64,000 nucleotides of DNA from Gelatoporia subvermispora B (GCA_000320605.2 KB445799.1:458036-522035); one strand, 5' to 3'. Positions 49,117 through 61,243 are shown, counted from the first letter of the stretch. The notes: generated from the sequence alone by a model not told the origin. Numbers and translations: made by a program.

Positions 49117-49759
49117 AAAGATTGGCGCATGTCAACTAGATTAGGTTTTACATATCATACATGTCCTCATTGTCCGAGCTTCGAGTTTGACGGCCGGTAG
49201 AATATAGACAGAGCTCTGATTCGCTTCATCGAGCACGTTATTGTACAACTTGGAATGCAATGCCACAGCTACTCCGGTATAGCTATTCGGCACCGCCGTG
49301 ACATCGTCAAAATCACAAGTGTATCCCCAAAAAATCACCTGTGAACGAAAGAGAAGTATGTTGTTTCTTGAACGTAGCAGCACTCTGCGCACTGGTCGAT
49401 TGACGATCTCCTGCTTACAGATATTGTCGAAATCTGAAGAAGGATATGAAATCGCCAAAGACCGGTATCTGCGCAGTGTAGAAAGATCGAAATGCGTATG
49501 TGTTGACTTCGCGGCGACCATCATACTGGCATTTGATCTATTCGGTTAACGTGGTATGTACAGGCAAAGATGCAGTGTGCCGCATCTCAATTGCGCATGT
49601 CCCTTACTATTGGTGCAAAAGCTGCATCAAAAGGACAGTAAGTCCTTTCATGCATGACGTCTTCCCAACATACGCAAGCGGTTTTAGTGCTCTTAAGAAC
49701 ATATACATGCATAATGCATCAGATACTGGGGGCTAGCCCATGATCGGCCTACTGATTCT
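49117..49759. other. Intergenic, no supported gene
   Basis: 0.65 kb of overlapping frames on both strands without motifs, possibly part of a decayed gene. Confidence 0.35.
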
Positions 49760-49995
49760 ATCAGGCGCATGTCGCAGCAGATGTCCATATACGTTGGACT
49801 ATTGTGGCTCCGGAGAGAATGATAACACCAAATCTATCTGAGGTCTGCAAGAAAGCGCATGGTTCGGTGTGTGAAGATTGGCTGATGCAGACTAGCCTCC
49901 AGACCATTGAACCCGACCGGGTTATATGCTTCATTCTCACAGAACTAATGGCTCACGACATCGCTCTGTTCGACTGCAATGCAGTGGTTTATTGA
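49760..49995 (+). pseudogene. Possible relic of a TKL-type kinase
   Basis: One frame reads VHIRWTIVAPERMITPNLSE, resembling the RWMAPE activation-segment end of the kinase family represented at 46-48 kb. No catalytic-loop or DFG sequence was found upstream in frame, and the expected SDVYSFG continuation is missing. A fragment of a duplicated kinase is the simplest reading. Confidence 0.3.
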
Positions 49996-50210
49996 TCAAT
50001 AGTGATTTGGGTATGAAGATATTGTAGCTAGTCCGAATGCATTATGGGAATGATCATCGCCTAAATCCGAAGTGGCGGCCGAGGGATCGAACGGACGCAG
50101 GCCAATGGATTTCTCGCTACGAAAGTGTAAACATCAGACACAAATCAATCACTTCCAGAGAGTATCATCACCTTAGCGAGATCCTGATCTGCACGGGTAC
50201 ATCATAACGT

Positions 50211-50656
50211 TCAAATGTTGATGGGGATAGCAATGCAGCCGATGCCAATGAGGCCTGGAGCGCAATATGTATTAGCAAAAAAGGGAGAGTCGTACGTTGT
50301 GCACAATATACCGAAGTTGTTGCCTTCACAACACACTGGTGTAGACTCGCTATCGGGGTTGTGGTTTCATCAATATTGACGAAGCGATCAAAGTCTGCAT
50401 AAGCTTACCAGGATGTACCGCCGCCGACGCTGACAACACCGCTGGAGGAGCAGCCGGTGCCAACAGGAGTGTCATCCGACACCCAATCCATCTTCAAGGC
50501 TTTCATGACCGCACGGACATCGCTCGAGTTGGCGGGAGTCGAGACATTGTCACAGCAGGAAATCGAGCCTGAATCGCACTGGGACTCTTGCGGGAGGGCA
50601 ATGGCACCGACGGAGCAAACGAAGGCGAGTGCTGCGAGAGCGAGGGAGCGGAACAT
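50211..50656 (-). CDS. Hydrophobin, class I type (copy 6)
   Basis: Exons 50656-50409, 50349-50312 and 50254-50211 give 109 aa. Signal peptide MFRSLALAALAFVCSVGAIA, then SQC, SCCDN, TGC, the spliced fifth cysteine (C-ESTP), VCCEGNNF, IGC, ending GLIGIGCIAIPINI. Introns at the two conserved sites. Shares SSDVRAVMKALKMD-type spacing with copy 7 (SDHMREVGKALKMN), so these two are close paralogues. Confidence 0.9.
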
Positions 50657-50744
50657 TATAGAGTATCTGAGAAACTGAAAGGAGTGTAAAGGCGACGAAC
50701 TTAGGACGAGTGGTCGACTGGAGAAACTGGGTACACGGCATGCT

Positions 50745-50753
50745 CTTATATAC
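50745..50753 (-). promoter_or_regulatory. TATA box, hydrophobin 6
   Basis: GTATATAAG on the minus strand about 90 bp upstream of the ATG at 50656. Confidence 0.55.
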
Positions 50754-52287
50754 TTCTGCAGTTCGTGCTACGGGAGAGCATCCAACGACAGTCTAGCCAC
50801 CCGTCTCGCGTGTGCTCCCAAACACCGCACTCCGTTCTTAGAGGATTCAAACGTCACCGGTAATACCGGCTGCTAGACTTGGAGGTATAGCCAAGGACGA
50901 AACAAATGCTTCTCGAACCGAAAAATCTCCTTTCCCATCGCGATCATGCACTTTGTGTCCCGGATAACTTGACAATTCTGGGGCTGAATGGAGTGGGCAC
51001 AAAATCACCTGTTAACCACTAGACATATCCGGACAGATGGAAGCCCGTATCAAGGGAAGAACTCTCGAAGTTACCACTCCGAAGCCCTTTGTTCGGTTCT
51101 GGGAATACTCCCTGCCGTCGGGGACGGGAACACGTCTGCGATGCTCGGGACAGCTCGACATCAAGAATAGATATTGTATGTTTGTCGATACGTTAGCACG
51201 GAGTGGACAGACTTTCTCTTGAGCCTGCAGCGACAGTTCTGGGGAGCGTCTCGGACGTGGCAGAGAAGCTGCCCATCATCATTCGCCTTGGCCGGCTTCT
51301 TCCGATAGATCCCGCTCTGCGTCAGTGTCCAGGAATATAGCTCATCTTCAGTCATCTCTGGAAGAAATACAACTCCTGGCTGCAAGCTCAAATGTCTGAG
51401 TGATTGTGGAGAGATGACGTTCGCCTCTCTACGTCCTCACATCTCGCATCGGTGAGAGAGACGAAATGCACCGCCGTCTTTGACGCTATAGAATTCTTCG
51501 ATGAGCGCCCGTCATATCCTCTTCCGAGAGGCCTCCCGATTAGTGTAAGACTACGAGACGTGCATTCACGCGTCCTGCTTGGAGTTGGCCGAAATATAAT
51601 TTGACATTAGCCCATGGTTACCGCAGAGACCCTTTGGCTGAAGAAGAAATAACTCGATATCTGGCAAGCTCCCGAATCACATGCATTCGGAGGCTACAGC
51701 CGCCGAAAAAGAGAAAAGAAATCGGAAAGCTGTCGGATTACAAACTATAATTTTCCTTCACCGTATCAGGGAATGCACACAGTCGTGATTTTTGGAATGC
51801 TGTCCCTTAATGATCATCTGCTGCGGAATTTCGAATTCTCCCCAGGTTAATGTGATTTCGGCCTCCAACAGCTCCGAGTATCGTTCGCAACGCCATGCTT
51901 CATCCTGAATTGTTGATATTGCCTTCTGGCATCGGCCAGGTCATTGGGCCGACGAGATACAAGGGATACGGGAGTGGGCGCACAGCTTGCGACATCAATT
52001 CGTAGATTGCTTGATGCATTGACCGCATCGTAACCTTTGTCTCCTGCTTATGCTTGTAAGCTACCCCGCGGACTGCCTATGGAGGAGCCGTCAGGACGGA
52101 ATCGTTTCTGGGGTACCCTACAATTCATTACTCGCTCGGAGTTCACTCTTTCGAAAAAGAAATACGTGTACCAAAATCTATCAACTTTATGACACTTTAC
52201 TTTATCTGTCGACGAGGTCTCACGGGGTAAAGTAATACATGATGTGCCCCCACAGTCACGCCCACTGAAATGTAAAAAAAGCAAAAA
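50754..52287. other. Intergenic, no supported gene
   Basis: 1.5 kb. Short frames on both strands around 51000-51600 show no recognisable domain. Confidence 0.4.
52264..52287 (-). terminator. Pol III terminator of tRNA-Arg
   Basis: T5 immediately and T7 a few bases later on the minus strand after the tRNA. Confidence 0.7.
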
Positions 52288-52370
52288 TGACCACCGCAGG
52301 ACTCGAACCTGCAACCTTTTGGTGCCGTCGGCAATCGAAGCCAAACGCGCTACCATTGCGCCAGGTAGCC
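52288..52370 (-). tRNA. tRNA-Arg(UCG) with an 11-nt intron
   Basis: On the minus strand: acceptor GGCTACC pairs with GGTGGTC (two G-U pairs), D-arm GCGC...GCGC, anticodon stem TTTGG/CCAAA, T-arm GCAGG-TTCGAGT-CCTGC and discriminator A. The anticodon loop is C-T-TCG-A then an 11-nt insertion (TTGCCGACGGC) and A, so the intron sits after position 37, the canonical site. The mature length is 72 nt. Runs of five and seven T follow the 3' end, as for RNA polymerase III termination. The A and B boxes are intact. Confidence 0.85.
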
Positions 52371-52928
52371 ATACAGCTTCATGCGCGTCGTGAGAACATG
52401 TCATGCACTCCGGATCAGCACTTGAAGTCTCTTCTTCCCTCCGTCGCCATCCGTCGCTCTCGGCAAGCTATTATACGTATGTCATTGAAATATTAAATGA
52501 AGTATGAGTAAACGTATGAAACACTTCGACGCATCTCATGGTTTGCTGCGCGTTGTTTACCGTTGTGTACGCGTTTGCCTCGCGCGCTACGCGTGTCTTT
52601 CCGCCACAGTTGAGGCCCTTCTCCAGTGCGCACGGCACTCGTGTCGCATGGAGCTCGGTTACATGTTACTCTGACTCTAGTCACCGGGACACCCAAGTCT
52701 GATCATACCTCTGCTACTCTTGGTGTGTACAAGACTGGATTCTCCGTGCAGTTAGCTCGACAAACCACTGGTAGATACTCAGACGGCTGAGGACTTTCAC
52801 CACTGGTTTGGGCCAACCGATTCCGTACACTCAACGCTTCCACCTTGCTTCTGTTATCCAAACTCTACGGACCGCGATCACGATATTCTGGGGCTATTCC
52901 CTAGTGTCCAGCGCGTTACCGACACACC

Positions 52929-54994
52929 ATGGACTTCACCGAGATCTACAAGCAAACCGCGAACCTCGTCGCTTTCAGTCCGGGCACGCAGTTCCTCCTG
53001 ACAGCCGTGCAAGACCGGCTCGTTGTGCGGCGCGCCGACTCGTTCGAGATCTCGCGCACCTGGCAGCTCGACAGCGCGCCCTCCGCGACCTTCGCCGCGC
53101 TCTCTACTTCTTCTCAGTCGCGGCTGGGCAAGTCGCGCGCGGGTGCGGGCGAGGGCTGGATCACGCACGCGGGGTGGTCGTGCGACTCGGAGTACGTGTT
53201 CGCCGCGTGCGCGCCGCGCGGCGTCGTGGGCGTGTTCAAGCTACGCGACGAGGAGTGGCGCGCGCGCGTCGAGGCGGGCGCGGAGGGCCTTGCGCGTGCA
53301 GAGTGGGCGCCGGATGGGCGGTCTATCGTGTGTTTCTCGGAGTGGGGGGTACGTATGTCTTGTCTCGTTTCGCAGCATGAGTGCAAATTGACTGAGCATC
53401 CCGTGCGGAAACAGCTTCGCGTGACAATATGGTCCCTCGTCACTGGCTCTGCAACGCACATCCAATTCCCCATACATCCTGACCGTGGTACGCTGCCCTC
53501 TCTCGTCCTACTTCCCAATGTCACTACGACTAACAATATCTCAGGCTATGCCTTCCGCCCAGACGGACGCTACTTCGTTCTCGGCGAGCGGCACAAATCC
53601 AAAGATACCCTCGGCGTCTACGACGCCTCCGCCAACTACCGCCTCGTCAGGGTTTGTCCTCCTTCCTCTTCACAATTCAACAGCGAACTCACGCCGCGTA
53701 AGACATGCAGCACTTCCCCATCCCAACGGCAACGCTCGCGGGGCTGGCGCTCTCGCCGCTTGGTAACCACGTCGCGGTGTGGGACGGCCCGCTAGAGGTG
53801 CGTATGCAGTGCTCAGTCTGCTTAGCCGTCCCTCACGATGTAATCTTGGATAGTATAAATTGCACATAATGACTCTATCAGGTACACATCTAAGCACATT
53901 CGCTCCGGAACCCGACCCCGGGTTCGGCATCCGGACAGTTGCGTGGCACCCGAACGGGATGTACCTCGCTGTAGGTGGGTGCGACGACAAGGTACGGCCA
54001 ACTAGCTACCTCCAATGTCCATCATGAGTTGTAAGTGAGTGAATGGTGCAGATACACATACTGGAAGGCCTAACCTGGGGCCCGATCGCAACTCTCGAGA
54101 TCTCGAGCCGAGTACCTGTCGGCGTCGTATGTCGTTTCTTCCCTCGCGCATACAAGCACTCACTAATGCATCCCATCACGCAGAATATATGGCGCGAACC
54201 CGACAAATGGCTCGAAGCAACACATGGCCGAGGTTTCCTCTCATGTACGTCCTTCCTTCCCCCTCTTCCTCCTTACACCTCTAACTCGCACCCTCAGACG
54301 AACGCCTCTCGTCCCCACACACCCTCTCCATCCGCTCCTCTTCCTCCACCTCCTCCAAACCCACCAAGGCCTCCTCCTGCCCGCACGCCGGCATCAGCCA
54401 CCTCGCCTGGAACGCCACTGGCACGCTCCTCCTCGCGCTCTCTGCCTCAGCTCCCTCCGCCGCCTTCCTCTTCTCCTTCCCCCTCCCCAAGCCCCTTCCG
54501 CGCCCCGAGCCCGGTGCACCCCGGCCCCGCCCCGTGCCAATCAAGCCCGTGCTGCGCACCGTCCTCACGCACGCCGCGCCAATCGAGAGCGCGCGCTGGG
54601 CCCCGCGCCGGGCCGGCCGGCTCGCGCTCTGCACGGGCGGCGGCGCGCTCTACCTCTGGAGCGACGAGTGGGTCTCTGTCCCTGCGGGCGGCGGAGACCG
54701 CGGAGACACGGACCAAGATGCAGAAGCGGGAGAAGATGCCGCGGAGGATGCCGAGGGCGAGGAAGTCGCAGAGTGCGTCGGGGTCCCGGCAAGTGAGTAT
54801 CTAAATTCGGTTACGTGATCGAGGATCTGCTGCTTCTAATTCGCGAATGTCCTGACGTTTGTTTTGCAGAACAGTTCTCAACACATTCCATCACGTGGTC
54901 GCCCGACGGCCAGGGGCTCATTCTTCTCGATCGCAGTACATTCTGCTGCGCATTCGAAGTAGAGGAAGACGGCCCAGGCTTAGAGGACGATTAG
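52929..54994 (+). CDS. WD40 protein WRAP73/Wdr8
   Basis: Nine exons (52929-53348, 53415-53487, 53545-53651, 53711-53797, 53854-53991, 54052-54126, 54184-54244, 54298-54792, 54870-54994) give 526 aa. Order and wording match human WRAP73: MDFTEIYKQTANLVAFSPG, QDRLVVRRADSFEI, WAPDGRSIVCFSEWG-LRVTIWSLVTG, FRPDGRYFVLGERH, LAGLALSPLGNHVAVWD, then KLHIMTLSGTHLSTF and VAWHPNGMYLAVGGCDDKIHILEGLTW. A Pro/Ser- and Glu/Asp-rich insert (about residues 390-470) interrupts the late propeller. Wdr8 proteins work at the microtubule-organising centre with SSX2IP/Msd1 and a minus-end kinesin to anchor microtubules; a spindle-pole role here is inferred from homology. Confidence 0.85.
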
Positions 54995-55425
54995 CCCAAG
55001 TTGCATCTACATGCCATCACGCAATTTGTATGCGTCGATATATGAACTTTCGCGAGAAGTGGACTGCATCTCGGTTATACGCACAAGATCATCAGTATAA
55101 CGTCGCTGCTTGGGTAACCCAAATCGGCTCTAGCCGAGGCTTGACGTGCTTATGATACGGGTATATCAAGGGTACCAGACAACGAATGAACTCGATTAAA
55201 TAGGCTATTAAACATTACGACTACTCGACGCGGACTGCGAATGGGAATCAGGCTTGAAAGCTTGATCGTTGGAAAACGACGCCGTGCTCTCGAAGAACAA
55301 AGGGGTATATGCGTGGCCCGTACTGTGACTGAGTATCGGATGAGTACTCCTCAACGGTAGAGCAAGCCTTGGCTGTCTTACTGAAGGGGTGGGCCAGAAT
55401 GACCCGTCGCCTAGGCATTGCGCCC

Positions 55426-55854
55426 TCACAAGTCGACGGGAATCGGAGTGCAACCAAGACCGATCAGACCTGTGTAAATTGACCGTAAGTACTCGATCTG
55501 CACTCCCAAGGAATACGTCCTACCAAAGCTGTTGCCATCGCAGCACATGGGCGAGGAAGAACTACGCACAAAACCCATGAGTGTTATCTTATGATAGGGT
55601 GATGCGGACACGTACCAAGTAGTACCGCCACCAGTACCAACGGGGTTGGCATCTGCACACCCGGTGCCGTACATCGTGTCAGGGTCGACGTTCATCTTGA
55701 GAGCCTTCCCGACCTCGCGCATGTGGTCGGAGTTCCCGGGGGCCACGTTGTCGCAGCACTGGACCGGTGCAGTACCGCAGGGACTAGATTGGGGGATCGC
55801 AAGGACAGGGAGTGCAAGGACGGCGAGGGCGGCGATATTCTTGAATGCGAACAT
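55426..55854 (-). CDS. Hydrophobin, class I type (copy 7)
   Basis: Exons 55854-55616, 55561-55524 and 55469-55426 give 106 aa. Signal peptide MFAFKNIAALAVLALPVLAI, then SPC, QCCDN, TGC, the spliced fifth cysteine (C-SSSP), MCCDGNSF, LGC, ending GLIGLGCTPIPVDL. Introns at both conserved positions. TTG codons upstream extend the frame, but the ATG at 55854 starts the signal peptide. Confidence 0.9.
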   Translation of the reverse strand: MFAFKNIAALAVLALPVLAIPQSSPCGTAPVQCCDNVAPGNSDHMREVGKALKMNVDPDTMYGTGCADANPVGTGGGTTWYVSASPYHKITLMGFVRSSSSPMCCDGNSFGRTYSLGVQIEYLRSIYTGLIGLGCTPIPVDL

Positions 55855-55949
55855 GGTAAGTTGCAAGGGAACGCTGAGGAGAGAAGTGGGTGAGAGAGTG
55901 GAAGTGCGAACGAGAGTTCAGCTGGGGACACTGAGCGAGACGGCGCAGG

Positions 55950-55957
55950 TTTTATAG
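55950..55957 (-). promoter_or_regulatory. TATA box, hydrophobin 7
   Basis: CTATAAAA on the minus strand about 97 bp upstream of the ATG at 55854. Confidence 0.6.
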
Positions 55958-57011
55958 CCCACCCGACGGACGTGACGGGGCGCAGAAGGTCGGGTAAATT
56001 TGACAACTTCTAAGAGCAGAAAAAGATGCGAGTCCAAAATAGGAATTGACATTACCAAAGTGGGAAGGATTCGCCATAGAGATCCACGCCGCTCTCCACG
56101 AAGAGCGGCAGGTGTCGCAAGAGAAGCAGCGAGCTCTGGCATACTCGCTTGAGCGGTGATCGATGGTCCCAGCCATCAGCGCCACATTCCTGCCCGGCTT
56201 CAGCGGTGTCTAGGAGAATCTGTTCGCGAAAAGACTCTGTTCTTTGAAGTTCTCTCAAACCGCTGACTAGAACAATTGCGACTATCGGGAAGGATTTCTA
56301 TGATGATTTCTTATACTAAAGAATTTATTGAGAACATCAAAAATGGAATCCGATGCTGCTCGTCATAAAGGTTACATAGCCATCAAGCCAGCTATTAGGT
56401 CGTGGCGCGAGACGAGTAGGTCTCCATTTCGATAGTCTGGGACGACTGAGCTGCTGCTGCAATTTTTCGGCCCGCCGCAGTCAAGATAAGTGGGCCACAT
56501 TTTTCAAATGATTCCTACACACAAGGGGAAGGTCGAGATATTTGTCATAACCAGTGTTGGGGAAAGTCAGGCTCGAGACTTCGAGCTTCAGGTTTTCAGT
56601 TTCAAATCATAGGTTTGGCCCGTTGTGCTGGCTCGGTCAAAAATGTCAGGTCAGACCCCAGCACGAGCGAAAGAATTGAGAGGATTAGTGGGATAATTTT
56701 ACGCGACTCGTTACTTGAACAGAACTTAGAGATACCAGGTCACGCTGGTGCCCACACGAGAGCAAGTCCGAGATTCTGAAGGAACACCGATCGCTGTCTA
56801 ATTATAAGGTTGAGCGTCGATCTTGTCTCGATCCGAATAGCTGACAGCTCATCGTCACGTGTGCGAACAAATATTTGCGGTACGTTGAGATTGCCATCGC
56901 GCTTTCGGCAGGCTGAAAACCGTTGTATCATTTGTAGCAGATTGGAGCAAGGTGCGAGCAGCAACATTCCCTTTCACCGGCGAGAGACTCTGACGATATC
57001 AGCATCACCTA
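55958..57011. other. Intergenic, no supported gene
   Basis: 1 kb between divergent hydrophobin 7 and F-box genes; no motif or RNA gene seen. Confidence 0.45.
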
Positions 57012-58535
57012 ATGCACCAGTGTCTGCAGACATATGACACATTGTGGCCTATACTACGGCACTCAGACGATCGAACGTTGCCAGCAGTAGCCAGGACATG
57101 TCATGCGTTAAGTGATCTAGCTCTTGACATCCTCTGGGAAAATCAAACAAGCCTTCTGAACCTGCTCCGATGCTTTCCGATTGATATTCTAACGCTAGTC
57201 GATGGAAAACGTCTCGTATGTGAACTGTTTGTTCCCCTCATCTAGATAGATATGCCAATGTATCGCAGGATTTCACTCGCAATCTACTTCCAAACGACTG
57301 GGAGCGTTTCCAGCGCCATGCCTCACGAATCAAGTCCTTAGAACTGACAATTTCGTCGCATATTCCCCACGTTGGGTTTCGAGCACTACAGGCATTGGCC
57401 ATGTGTCGAATCTCCATGCCAATTTTGCCATCCTTACGTACACTCGACGTTCTCACTCCTTCAGACTATAACGAGGGAGATGCCTTTGGACTTTGTGTCC
57501 TTCTCGGCCCGACATTGCAGAAGCTGGTTCTGCGTTTCTCCGTTCCGTCGAGAGATTTTATCGCCTTCGTACCACAGTTTTCGCCGAATCTTCTTCACAT
57601 AGAGTTGCTCCATGGGCTCGATATGCTCAACCCACGAATTTGCCGTATGCTATCTGCTTGTCGACATCTACGACACATCACGGTTCCAATCGATTCCGTA
57701 CGGCAGCTCGATGCTGCATTCGGTTGGCTATCATGTAGCAACAACTGGACGAGCATTAATCTAGATGTCAACACGAGTGTACCTCTTTCCGGCCTGACGC
57801 ATGGATTCCTACATCTTTCAGCATTAGAAGAGCTACGCATGTCTGGGCAAGCATCGGCACCTGCATCGATTGTACCACGGTTGTCATCTCCCTCATTACG
57901 CCACTTTCAAGCCTGCGGTTATGCTAACATCGGCCACATACTGATGCGATATCTCAATCACGATACGCTGGATGCGCTGAATATCCGCCTCCTCCGTGCT
58001 GTCACCTTTGAAGACCTACGTCATCTCTATCGGTTCCACAAGTTGACATCTCTTACCCTGGACCTGCTCTGCATGCTCTCCGACAGCAATTTGCAGGCTA
58101 TGATTACCACGTGGCCATCTTCGCAGATCTTGCATATCTTATGCAGTGGTACACGCTCTCAAGGGATGACACTCAATAGCCTCAGTATTGCTGCGGCGGC
58201 TTGCCGAAACTTACAAGATCTCTGCCTCCCGATCGATGCACGATGTTTACCAGATCCAGTCAGTTGGCCGGGGCGCATCAGATCCAGGCCCTGAAGACAC
58301 TCAGGATCATCCACTGCCCAAGTTTACGCCCTCTGAAGTCGCCATCCTCTTATATTACGTTCTCCCCGATTGGACGAATTTCGATGGGATTAGGGGGGAT
58401 ATACAGGAGTCGTCTGAACGCGACAAATCTTCTGAGACTGTTCGAAGGTGGCATGAAGCATGGACCGCTCTGAAAGCTCTGCGTATCGTGAGGAGACGGG
58501 AGCGGGAATTGCAGCTGATGGGCGCAGAGCCATGA
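57012..58535 (+). CDS. F-box/LRR-like protein, 3' end frame-disrupted
   Basis: The first exon encodes MHQCLQTYDTLWPILRH, then TLPAVARTCHALSDLALDILW, an F-box, ending near 57207-57218. After an intron the second exon carries NDWERFQRHASRIKSLEL, typical of agaricomycete F-box proteins, and about 300 residues of LRR-like sequence (LPSLRTLDVLTP, LEELRMSGQ, LTSLTLDLLC). Near 58262-58330 the coding signal changes frame twice: PDPVSWPG, then HQIQALKTLRIIHCP in a second frame, then KFTPSEVAILLYYVLPDW in a third, ending at 58533-58535. No intron of normal length fits (the best is 29 nt), so frameshift mutations or sequence errors are likely. As an F-box protein it would select substrates for an SCF ubiquitin ligase. 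Confidence 0.65.
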
Positions 58536-59272
58536 CGGGATCGGTGGACCAAAACCATGGTAATGTTATCGTAACATTAACCACATATCGTCTCATAAGA
58601 TCGATATATGTCCAGGTGTCTCTCGTAGCTGCCCTGCTGCGATGAAGCTTGCCTCCTTGACGTGGACTATGTGCGGTCGCGTTGTTTTTATCCAAGCTTT
58701 TTCGTGTCTAGCTGCATCAACCCTAACGCGTCTTTCGGAGATATGTACTGCACTCGTCCATCGCGAAAGGTGACAGCGCCGAGTAGTTCGATATTGCGCT
58801 TTTCGCTTCTTATGTACCTGTATTGCAACAGTTACACTCTTAGGAAATAACAAACCACACTGTACAGCTATGCCTTCCCATGCTGCCTGGAGCGTCACTG
58901 CAGAAGCTGATCCGGCTAATGCAGCCCAGGCTCTGAGATGGTATTAGGTTCTTAGCAGCTTTGTCACCGAACCTCGTGCACTCAGAGCCATCCAGTGGTT
59001 TTCTCATGACTCCACTATACGTTGTCTTCTTGCCGCCATTTGCGACACGCAGTGTTCAGATTGACACTGGGGACAAATGATGCCGTACTTGCTCAGCTGC
59101 GCCTCCCACCATTACCGGGAAAGCGAGCCAGTAGTGGTCAGCAGTAGGCTAAGGCTATGGTGACGTCGAACATGTTTGACCAATAGGTACCAGTCGCGTT
59201 TAGCAGAAATGGACCCGGATCGAATAGCTTGATAGTATGGTTCGTTAACTACGTATCTGCATCTCGATGCAA
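58536..59272. other. Intergenic between convergent genes
   Basis: 0.7 kb between the 3' ends of the F-box and methyltransferase genes; only short frames. Confidence 0.45.
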
Positions 59273-60367
59273 CTACACTCTTGTTACAGACCAAAGCATG
59301 TTGTACAGCTGCACGTCCCCTTCGACTTCCATCTCCAGTCTGGCACGCTCCTTGGCGTCAAGAGGCTTGAGGACCGCCTCGACCTTGACCGTCCCTTTGT
59401 TGAACACCTGCCCGTCCCACATCGCCTCCCATGTCTCAGGCGAGTGACAGAACATCAGCATCGAGCTCTCCGGCCACATGAGCATTTGCGTGCCCTTCTG
59501 TGGCTTGCCAACGTGCGAGCCGAAGATGAGCGAGCCGGGTTCGGGGGAGAGTAGCCCGGCAACCGCGTGCGCGAGATGCGTCTGCTTCTCCTCGTCGAAT
59601 AGGTGGAAGAGCATGCCGGCGTGGATCGCGGAGACGTGGCCTAGCAGCGGCGTCAGGGACGTAAGCGCGTGCAGGTCTGGGCGCAGCGTGTCTGGCGCGG
59701 TGTAGAATGGCGCGACAGGCTTCAGGAAATTGAGGTCGAAGACATCCCCTGGGATGAAGGGAACGGTGAATGTCTCTGGGTTTGACATGAAGAGCTTCAG
59801 GCCGAGGTTCCAAAAGTCTGGTGGGGCCATGAGTCTTGGCACGAGGGCAATGTCAGAAGGGATGCTGCATACGAGGGCGGAGGTCCGATGCAACCACGTT
59901 TTCCATGGGATAACCATCGGCGATCGTTGTCCTTATATCGTTACCAACTAGAAACGGGATAATAAGACTACCATCGTGTTGACGCTTCTGACTTACAGGC
60001 GCAGCCTATGTCCAGGAAGATCGCTCCCTTGCGGTCCTTTCCAAGCTTCAGCAACTGTTCATATACGGGCGACAGTGCCACTTTGGGTCTGGTGAACAGA
60101 ACATCGTAAGCTGTTGTAATTCTGATGTCTCGCATGGGTCGCCTACACGAGGAACATGAAATTGCGGATACAAGGGTAGGGATAAATCTGTCAGATTGCT
60201 GCTTGAGTAACCAATTATGGTAAAGCATGTCCAGCCGTACGTACCTGGTACGCTTCTTCTTGAACTTTGAGAATATGCTTTCTGAGATGCTCCTCGTCTT
60301 TGATAGTCGTGTGTGCTTTGAGAAAGGCGAACTCGTCGGAGGTAGGCTGTACATTGAGTCTAGACAT
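59273..60367 (-). CDS. SAM-dependent methyltransferase
   Basis: Five exons (60367-60245, 60187-60147, 60088-59997, 59947-59873, 59817-59273) give 291 aa. A helical N-terminus (HTTIKDEEHLRKHILKVQ) and YPCIRNFMFL precede motif I, GAIFLDIGCAFGND, then DGYPMENVVASDLRP with the acidic residue expected at the end of strand beta2, FWNLGLKLFMSNPETFTV, PFIPGDVFDLNFL and an IHAGMLFHLFDEEKQ segment at the motif-IV region. This matches a family common in basidiomycetes, some of whose members sit in secondary-metabolite clusters; no such cluster is seen here. The substrate is unknown. Confidence 0.82.
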
Positions 60368-60987
60368 GGCGAGGGAATAGATGGAGTGGTAAAGTCTAAT
60401 AGGGACGTCGACCCGCATGCGAGTCCATATTATGAGCGCAGACCTCCCTGAAGCTCGACCGCTTCACCGTCTGACACATGTCCGGGTGTGCTGCGTCAGA
60501 TCATCATGCCCGACTCCGCGGGACGACTCAAACACTCCGAGGTCGAGATAGGGTACAGAGGTGCATGTCCAGTGGATAACGATCACTTACACTACTAGGG
60601 GCCGTCCAGATCCGTATGTTCTTGAGCACCGTAAATGAGAAAAGCAAGAGGTTGGCGCAGAACCTCACTTTCGAATATATGAGCAGTGATCAGCTTCGCA
60701 TATTGTCACCGAATTTGCGAATCAATGATAGCTGCACGAAACACCAAAGGTCCATAGGGGGTTTCATCATGGGAATCCTTCGGTTCCAGGGTACGCAGCA
60801 AGAGGTCTGGAATATGGTTCAGGAGTCACTTTGTAATCCGTGCTGATTACTGAGCATAATAAGGTATGACATGGAGGAGATAGGCGACGCGTTGTGCCGC
60901 AGAAGATCGCAAGTAAACCACACCCAATTTTAGACCATTGGGACTGCGCGCGTAGAGTTACTATTCACTTTGAACTATATTGGTCGC
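60368..60987. other. Intergenic up to the copia LTR
   Basis: 0.6 kb including the methyltransferase promoter; nothing else recognised. The copia insertion point is at its right end. Confidence 0.4.
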
Positions 60988-61127
60988 TGTTAGAGCAGTT
61001 AATGGTAACCCGTTCACTCGTAGATTAGGCCGTTAGGATAGCACTTCCATATTCGTACTATAGGTTCCACCATGCTTACTTAATCATACGCGCGTCCATA
61101 TTCAACGCCACATAGCCACGCTTTCCC

Positions 61128-61234
61128 TCAGTCCTCGACGCTATACGCTCGGACTGACGGGTAAGCATATAATCTACCTACCGTACATTCTGATTACTTA
61201 CGATATTGTAGGACGCTTCGCGTCCGCACCCTAG
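61128..61234 (+). repeat. LTR repeat copy A, interrupted by a GT-AG segment
   Basis: 33 bp (61128-61160), then 51 bp starting GTAAGC and ending TTGTAG (61161-61211) with TGATTAC as a possible branch point, then 23 bp (61212-61234). The flanks are identical to copy B, which lacks the 51 bp. The 23-bp part contains the perfect inverted repeat GGACGC-TTC-GCGTCC when the preceding G is included. Confidence 0.85.
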
Positions 61235-61243
61235 GTAGATAAT

